In this document: positions 14,341 to 18,018 of the stretch, piece by piece
Layout of the letters: each line of letters starts with the position of its first letter
Position numbering within the stretch: the first letter of the stretch is position 1
DNA from: Hyphomicrobiaceae bacterium
GTDB taxonomy: Bacteria > Pseudomonadota > Alphaproteobacteria > Rhizobiales > Hyphomicrobiaceae
DNA length: 18,018 bases
Direction: 5' to 3'
NCBI GenBank assembly: GCA_020442225.1
Contig: JAGRKR010000042.1
Coordinates: 1 to 18,018, forward strand
Position numbers and translations under genes: made by a program
The notes under the pieces: model-generated
Database searches by the model: none
Told to the model about the DNA's origin: nothing
The model's input: the letters and a program-made list of their open reading frames with translations, nothing else

Positions 14341-15966
14341 ATGGCGAACGAGTTGAACTATCTGACGATCGCGGAGGCGTCGAAACGCATTGCAGCGGGC
14401 AAGCTGTCCTCGGTTGATCTGACGGAGGCCTGTCTGGCGCGCATCGCTGCAGTCGAGGATCGCGTCTCGAGCTTCATACTCCTGCTGGCCGATCAGGCGC
14501 GTGCCGCGGCCAGGGCCGCGGACGAGGAAATTCGCAAAAGCGGGCCGCGCTCGCCGATGCACGGCATCCCGATCGGCCTCAAGGACATTTACGACACGGC
14601 CGGCATCGCGACGACCGGTCATTCGCGGCGCATGCAGGGCCGCATTCCACCAGCGGACTCGGTGTGCACGCAGAAGCTCGGCGAGGCCGGCAGCATCCTG
14701 CTCGGCAAGCTCGCGACGCACGAGTTCGCGACCGGCGGCCCCTCGTTCGATCTGCCCTGGCCGGCGGCGCGCAATCCCTGGCGCCTCGATCGCTTCCCCG
14801 GCGGCTCTTCCAGCGGCTCGGGCTCGGCGGTGGCCTGCGGCGAGGTGCTCGGCGCCATGGGCAGCGATACCGGCGGCTCCATCCGCCTGCCGGCGGCCTT
14901 CTGCGGCACGGCTGGTATCAAGCCGACCTATGGCCGTGTCTCGAAGCGCGGCGTGCTGCCGCTCTCCTGGACCTTCGACAACTGCGGGCCGCTCGCATGG
15001 ACGGCGGAAGATTGCGCGATCATGCTGCAGGCGGTGGCGGGCTACGATCCGCAAGATCCCTGCTCGGCTGATGTGCCTGTTCCGGATTTCCGCGCCGGGA
15101 TCAACGACGGCGTCAAAGGGCTGCGCATCGGCATCGTGCGTCACTTCTACGAGTCCGATCGCCCCGCCAGCAAGGAAGCGGTCGCCGCGATGGATGCGGC
15201 GATCTCGGTGCTGCGCGGTCTCGGTGCCGAGATCCGGGAGGTGACGCTGCCACCCCTCGCGGACTACCAGGCGTGCTTCCGCATCATCGCGCTGGCGGAG
15301 GCGTTCTCGATCCACGAGGAGGACCTGAAATCCCGCCCGCAGGATTGCGGCGAGGTCTTCCGCTACCGCGTCATGCCCGGCGCGCTGGTCACATCGGCCG
15401 ACTACGTGGCGGCACAGCGCCAGCTCCGCAAGCTGGTGGCCCGCACACTGGCCGCGTTCGATGGAGTGGATGCCCTGGTGACGGCGACCACGTTCGCTGG
15501 TGCGCCGGTTATCCGCAGCATGCGCTCGGAGGCTAACTTCGCCGACCCGCCGCTCACGCCGCCCTTCAACGTCGCCCAGTGTCCGGCCATCGCCATCTGC
15601 AACGGTTACACCTCCGACGGCATGCCGCTTTCCATGCAGATCGCCGGGCGGCCATTCGACGAGGCGATGGTGTTCCGGGTCGCCCACGCCTACGAGCGTG
15701 AGACGACGTGGCGACAGACGCGGCCGAGCCTGATCGCGTCACCCGACGGCGCGCCGACGGCTGCGCCGGCCGGCCGCGCGACGGAGGACTACGCCACGCT
15801 CGCCCGCCGAGCCGACCTGTCGTTGCCGGAGGCGCAGCTTCAAGCGCTCGCCGAGGCCATGCCGCACGTCGAGGCGATGACGCGCCGCTTGCCGCGCGAG
15901 TGCGACTACGGCGACGAGCTGATGAACATCACAATGCTTCTGGTGGAGGGGACGGACAATGTCTGA
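14341..15966 (+). CDS. Amidase-signature hydrolase, first of a tandem pair
   Basis: A 541-residue enzyme of the amidase-signature family (GatA/fatty-acid-amide-hydrolase fold) that hydrolyses C-N amide bonds. The Ser-cisSer-Lys triad is intact: Lys81 in GLKDIYDT, Ser156 in GGSSSGSG and the nucleophile Ser180 in GSDTGGSIRLPAA. The family stretches THEFATGGPSFDLPW and NPWRLDRFPGGSSSGS are present, and no signal peptide is seen, so it is cytoplasmic. The ATG at 14341 is preceded by GGAGACGGGG; a GTG eight codons upstream (14317) is less likely. It follows the OppD-like ATPase and overlaps the second amidase by 8 bases, so it probably processes the imported compound. It could be a general amidase or act on a specific metabolite; GatA proper is unlikely, with no gatB or gatC nearby. 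Confidence 0.92.
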   Translation: MANELNYLTIAEASKRIAAGKLSSVDLTEACLARIAAVEDRVSSFILLLADQARAAARAADEEIRKSGPRSPMHGIPIGLKDIYDTAGIATTGHSRRMQGRIPPADSVCTQKLGEAGSILLGKLATHEFATGGPSFDLPWPAARNPWRLDRFPGGSSSGSGSAVACGEVLGAMGSDTGGSIRLPAAFCGTAGIKPTYGRVSKRGVLPLSWTFDNCGPLAWTAEDCAIMLQAVAGYDPQDPCSADVPVPDFRAGINDGVKGLRIGIVRHFYESDRPASKEAVAAMDAAISVLRGLGAEIREVTLPPLADYQACFRIIALAEAFSIHEEDLKSRPQDCGEVFRYRVMPGALVTSADYVAAQRQLRKLVARTLAAFDGVDALVTATTFAGAPVIRSMRSEANFADPPLTPPFNVAQCPAIAICNGYTSDGMPLSMQIAGRPFDEAMVFRVAHAYERETTWRQTRPSLIASPDGAPTAAPAGRATEDYATLARRADLSLPEAQLQALAEAMPHVEAMTRRLPRECDYGDELMNITMLLVEGTDNV

Positions 15967-17584
15967 GGAGCTGTGTCATCTCTCGCTGACCGAGGCGGCA
16001 GACCTGATCAAGGCGAAGAAGCTGTCGCCCGTCGAGCTTACCGAAGCCATGCTGCGGCGCACGGATGCGCTCAACAGCCAGCTCGATGCTTTCATCACCC
16101 GCACGTCCGACGTGGCCCTCGCCGCGGCTCGCAAAGCCGAGTCCGAGATCGCCAAGGGCGGCCACAAGGGGCCCCTGCACGGCATCCCCTTCGGCCTCAA
16201 GGACATCTACAACACCAAGGGCATCCTGACGACCGCCCACTCCAGGATCCTCATCGACAACGTGCCTGACGAGGACGCCACGACCACGGCCCAGCTCAGC
16301 GAGGCGGGCGCGGTGCTGATGGGCAAGCTCTCGACTCATGAGTTCGCACACGGCGGGCCGTCGTTCGACCTGCCCTGGCGACCCGCGCGCAATCCATGGA
16401 ATACCGAGCACTTCACGGGCGGCTCGTCGTCCGGATCGGGCGCGGCCGTCGCCAGCGGCCTGATGATGATGGCGATGGGCTCCGATACCGGCGGCTCCAT
16501 CCGCAATCCTGCAGCACTCTGCGGGCTGGTGGGTCTGAAGCCGACGTACGGCCTCGTCAGCCGCCACGGCGTCATCGCCAATTCTTACAGCTACGATCAC
16601 GCGGGGCCACTGACCTGGACGGTGGCCGACTGTGCGGCCGTCATGCAGGTGTTGGCGAAGCACGATCCCAAGGACCCGGCCAGCGCCAACGTCAAGGTTC
16701 CCGACTACCGCGCCGCGCTCACGGGTGACATACGCGGCTTGCGGGTCGGCGTCGTCAGGCACTTCTACGAGCAGGATGTGCAGGTCTCCGACGAGGTCAA
16801 GCAGGGCATGACGGCGGCGCTCGATGTGCTGCGCGGGCTCGGCGCCATCGTCGAGGACGTGCGGTTGCGACCGGCGATGGACTACTACGACATCAAGATC
16901 GTCACGGCGGAATCCGAGCTCTACGCTGTGCACGAGCACAATCTGAGGACCCGGCCCGGCGATTTCGGCGAGGACTTCCTGGCGCGCTCTCTGGCGGCCT
17001 GCCTCATCCGCGGCTCCGACTACGTGCAGGCGCAGCGCGAGCGGCGCAAGGTGCTCGAGGAGATGAAGGCGATCTACGCCAAGTACGACGTGCTGGTGAC
17101 GCCCGGCCCGGGCCCGGCGCCGAAGCTCGGCAACTGGCGCGTCATCCAGTTCTGGCAGAAAGCCTCGCTCACCACGCCCTTCAACGTCACAGGTGGTCCG
17201 GCGCTCGTGCAGTGCATGGGCTACACCAGGGATGGTCTGCCGCTGTCGTTGCAGATCGTCGGCAAGCCGTTCGACGAGGCGACGGTCATGCGCGTCGCCG
17301 ACGCCTACGAACGCGCCACACCCTGGCGCAAGCGGCGGCCGGAACTCGTCGCGAGCAGTGCGCCGCCACCGGCGCTGCCGCCCATACCGGAGCCGGAGAA
17401 GTCGAACCTCAGCCGCCAGGAGGAGGATGCCGTTGCGCTCGTCTGCAGGCGCGCCGGGCTCACCCTCAACGACCGTTATTTCCAGCAGCTCTGCGCCACG
17501 GCACCCTACATCGAGGCGATGACGAGCCGCCTGCGCCGTCAGCGCGACTGGTACGAAGAGCCGATCAACGTGTTCACTTTCTGA
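15959..17584 (+). CDS. Amidase-signature hydrolase, second of a tandem pair
   Basis: Also 541 residues, and a clear paralogue of the preceding enzyme: the catalytic residues fall at identical positions (Lys81 in GLKDIYNT, Ser156 in GGSSSGSG, Ser180 in GSDTGGSIRNPAA). Long segments match closely, such as THEFA-GGPSFDLPW, AMGSDTGGSIR, VRHFYE and VLRGLGA. All triad residues are kept, so it is not a dead copy. Differences concentrate in residues 85-115 and in the C-terminal half, where substrate specificity usually lies, and it carries a distinct PPPALPPIPEPEKSN linker near residue 470. The start codon overlaps the upstream stop by 8 bases, with GGAGGGG eight bases before it. Cytoplasmic; the substrate is probably related to but different from that of its partner, or the two act in sequence. 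Confidence 0.92.
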   Translation: MSEELCHLSLTEAADLIKAKKLSPVELTEAMLRRTDALNSQLDAFITRTSDVALAAARKAESEIAKGGHKGPLHGIPFGLKDIYNTKGILTTAHSRILIDNVPDEDATTTAQLSEAGAVLMGKLSTHEFAHGGPSFDLPWRPARNPWNTEHFTGGSSSGSGAAVASGLMMMAMGSDTGGSIRNPAALCGLVGLKPTYGLVSRHGVIANSYSYDHAGPLTWTVADCAAVMQVLAKHDPKDPASANVKVPDYRAALTGDIRGLRVGVVRHFYEQDVQVSDEVKQGMTAALDVLRGLGAIVEDVRLRPAMDYYDIKIVTAESELYAVHEHNLRTRPGDFGEDFLARSLAACLIRGSDYVQAQRERRKVLEEMKAIYAKYDVLVTPGPGPAPKLGNWRVIQFWQKASLTTPFNVTGGPALVQCMGYTRDGLPLSLQIVGKPFDEATVMRVADAYERATPWRKRRPELVASSAPPPALPPIPEPEKSNLSRQEEDAVALVCRRAGLTLNDRYFQQLCATAPYIEAMTSRLRRQRDWYEEPINVFTF

Positions 17585-17589
17585 AGGAG

Positions 17590-17664
17590 CGCGTCGGGCG
17601 GTTGAGTGGAGCGACGCGACCCCCCGATCGGGTTCGCGGAACGAGTCCGGGGCTGTCGCCCCGG
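17590..17664 (+). other. Row of hairpins between the amidases and the binding protein gene
   Basis: Three or four GC-rich inverted repeats follow one another: CGCGTCG/CGACGCG (17590-17596 and 17612-17618), the palindrome CCCGATCGGG (17623-17632), GTTC-GCG-GAAC (17632-17642) and the strong stem CCGGGGC-TGTC-GCCCCGG (17647-17664). No T run follows. They fill most of the 104-base gap and end just before the ribosome site of the next gene. They may be an mRNA processing or stability element that allows higher binding-protein levels; that role is inference. Confidence 0.5.
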
Positions 17665-17688
17665 CCAACCTCGAAAAGGAGGAGGGAC

Positions 17689-18018
17689 ATGAGAACAGGA
17701 TTGAGACGCTTGCTGGGAGGCGCTGCGATCGCGGGACTGACCGCGGTGCTGCCCATCTCGGCCCAGGCCGGCGGCACGCTGACGCTCGGCATGACGGCCG
17801 CCGACATCCCGAGTGCCAAGGGCGCGCCCGACCAGGGCGCCGAAGGCATCCGCTGGATGGGCTTCACCATCTACGATTCGCTTGTCTACTGGGACCTGAA
17901 CCAGGGCACGCACATCCCTAAGATCGTGCCGGCGCTGGCCGAGAAGTACTACCCGAACCCCGACAACAAGAAGGAGTGGATCTTCGAGCTGCGCAAGGGC
18001 GTGAAGTTCCACGACGGC
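17689..18018 (+). CDS. Family 5 (peptide-type) solute-binding protein, 5' part
   Basis: The first 110 codons of a periplasmic binding protein; the frame runs off the window. A Sec signal peptide of about 27 residues (MRTGLRRLLGGAAIAGLTAV..., cleavage after AQA) is followed by GGTLTLGMTAADIPSAKGAPDQGAEG, IYDSLVYWDLNQGTHIPKIVPALAEKY and WIFELRKGVKFHDG. The last segment is the classic SBP_bac_5 motif of DppA/OppA-type proteins. The start has a very strong ribosome site, AAAGGAGGAGGGAC. Placed after the two amidases, it should deliver ligand to the permeases encoded upstream; the hairpin row before it may raise its expression. The ligand is unknown, and most of the ligand-contacting regions are outside the window. 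Confidence 0.93.
   Translation, partial: MRTGLRRLLGGAAIAGLTAVLPISAQAGGTLTLGMTAADIPSAKGAPDQGAEGIRWMGFTIYDSLVYWDLNQGTHIPKIVPALAEKYYPNPDNKKEWIFELRKGVKFHDG

Noticed and set aside
14143..15687. Minus-strand open frame of 514 codons opposite the first amidase
   Set aside because: It overlaps an enzyme with all amidase-signature motifs and has no recognisable domain; a shadow of GC-rich codon use. The same applies to 15929-17668 opposite the second amidase and to 8855-9871 opposite the AAA+ gene.
14341..17584. GatA subunits of the tRNA-dependent amidotransferase
   Set aside because: The fold and triad are shared, but there are no gatB or gatC genes, the location is within a transporter operon, and two copies are present, so general amidases fit better.
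1..18018. Mobile element, prophage, CRISPR or tRNA attachment features
   Set aside because: No transposase, integrase, regularly spaced repeats or tRNA-like fold was seen. Gene style is uniform across the window, so no recent transfer boundary is evident.

Overview
The window is about 18 kb of GC-rich bacterial DNA and almost entirely coding. It suggests an alphaproteobacterium, probably of the Hyphomicrobiales (Rhizobiales) type. The reasons are the ugpB-A-E-C order, Tat and Sec exported proteins, strong purine-rich ribosome sites, several dipeptide-family ABC operons and high G+C at third codon positions. This placement is inference from style and gene content; no marker gene is present. 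I saw no tRNA, rRNA, insertion sequence or CRISPR array.

Left block (1-8098, all on the minus strand, read right to left). A LysR-family regulator overlaps the start of an exported S41 serine peptidase by 4 bases (ATGA). Next come a Tat-exported PhoD-type alkaline phosphatase/phosphodiesterase and a glycerol-3-phosphate ABC importer, ugpB-ugpA-ugpE-ugpC, with ugpC cut by the window edge. PhoD and Ugp fit a phosphate-scavenging set: external phosphoesters are cleaved and glycerol-3-phosphate or glycerophosphodiesters are imported. I could not see a convincing Pho box.

Middle (8099-10334). A 285-base divergent intergenic region carries a 34-bp imperfect dyad centred on the -35 of the lysR promoter. 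To its right is a plus-strand gene for a 547-residue FtsH-like AAA+ zinc metalloprotease with no membrane anchor. It ends at a clear rho-independent terminator (14-bp stem plus T tract). Beyond that, a perfect 16-bp palindrome overlaps a TTGACA -35 box.

Right block (10335-18018, plus strand) is one tight operon: two dipeptide-type permeases, two ATPases (OppF/DppF type first, then OppD/DppD type), two paralogous amidase-signature enzymes of 541 residues each, and the 5' part of a family 5 solute-binding protein. It reads as a system that imports a peptide-like or amide-containing compound and hydrolyses it inside the cell. The substrate cannot be read from the sequence.

The features most worth a second look are the membrane-free FtsH relative, the S41 protease with an N-terminal six-cysteine DUF4189-like domain, the LysR regulator with an AT-hook-like tail beside an AT-rich dyad, and the tandem amidase pair within the transporter operon.
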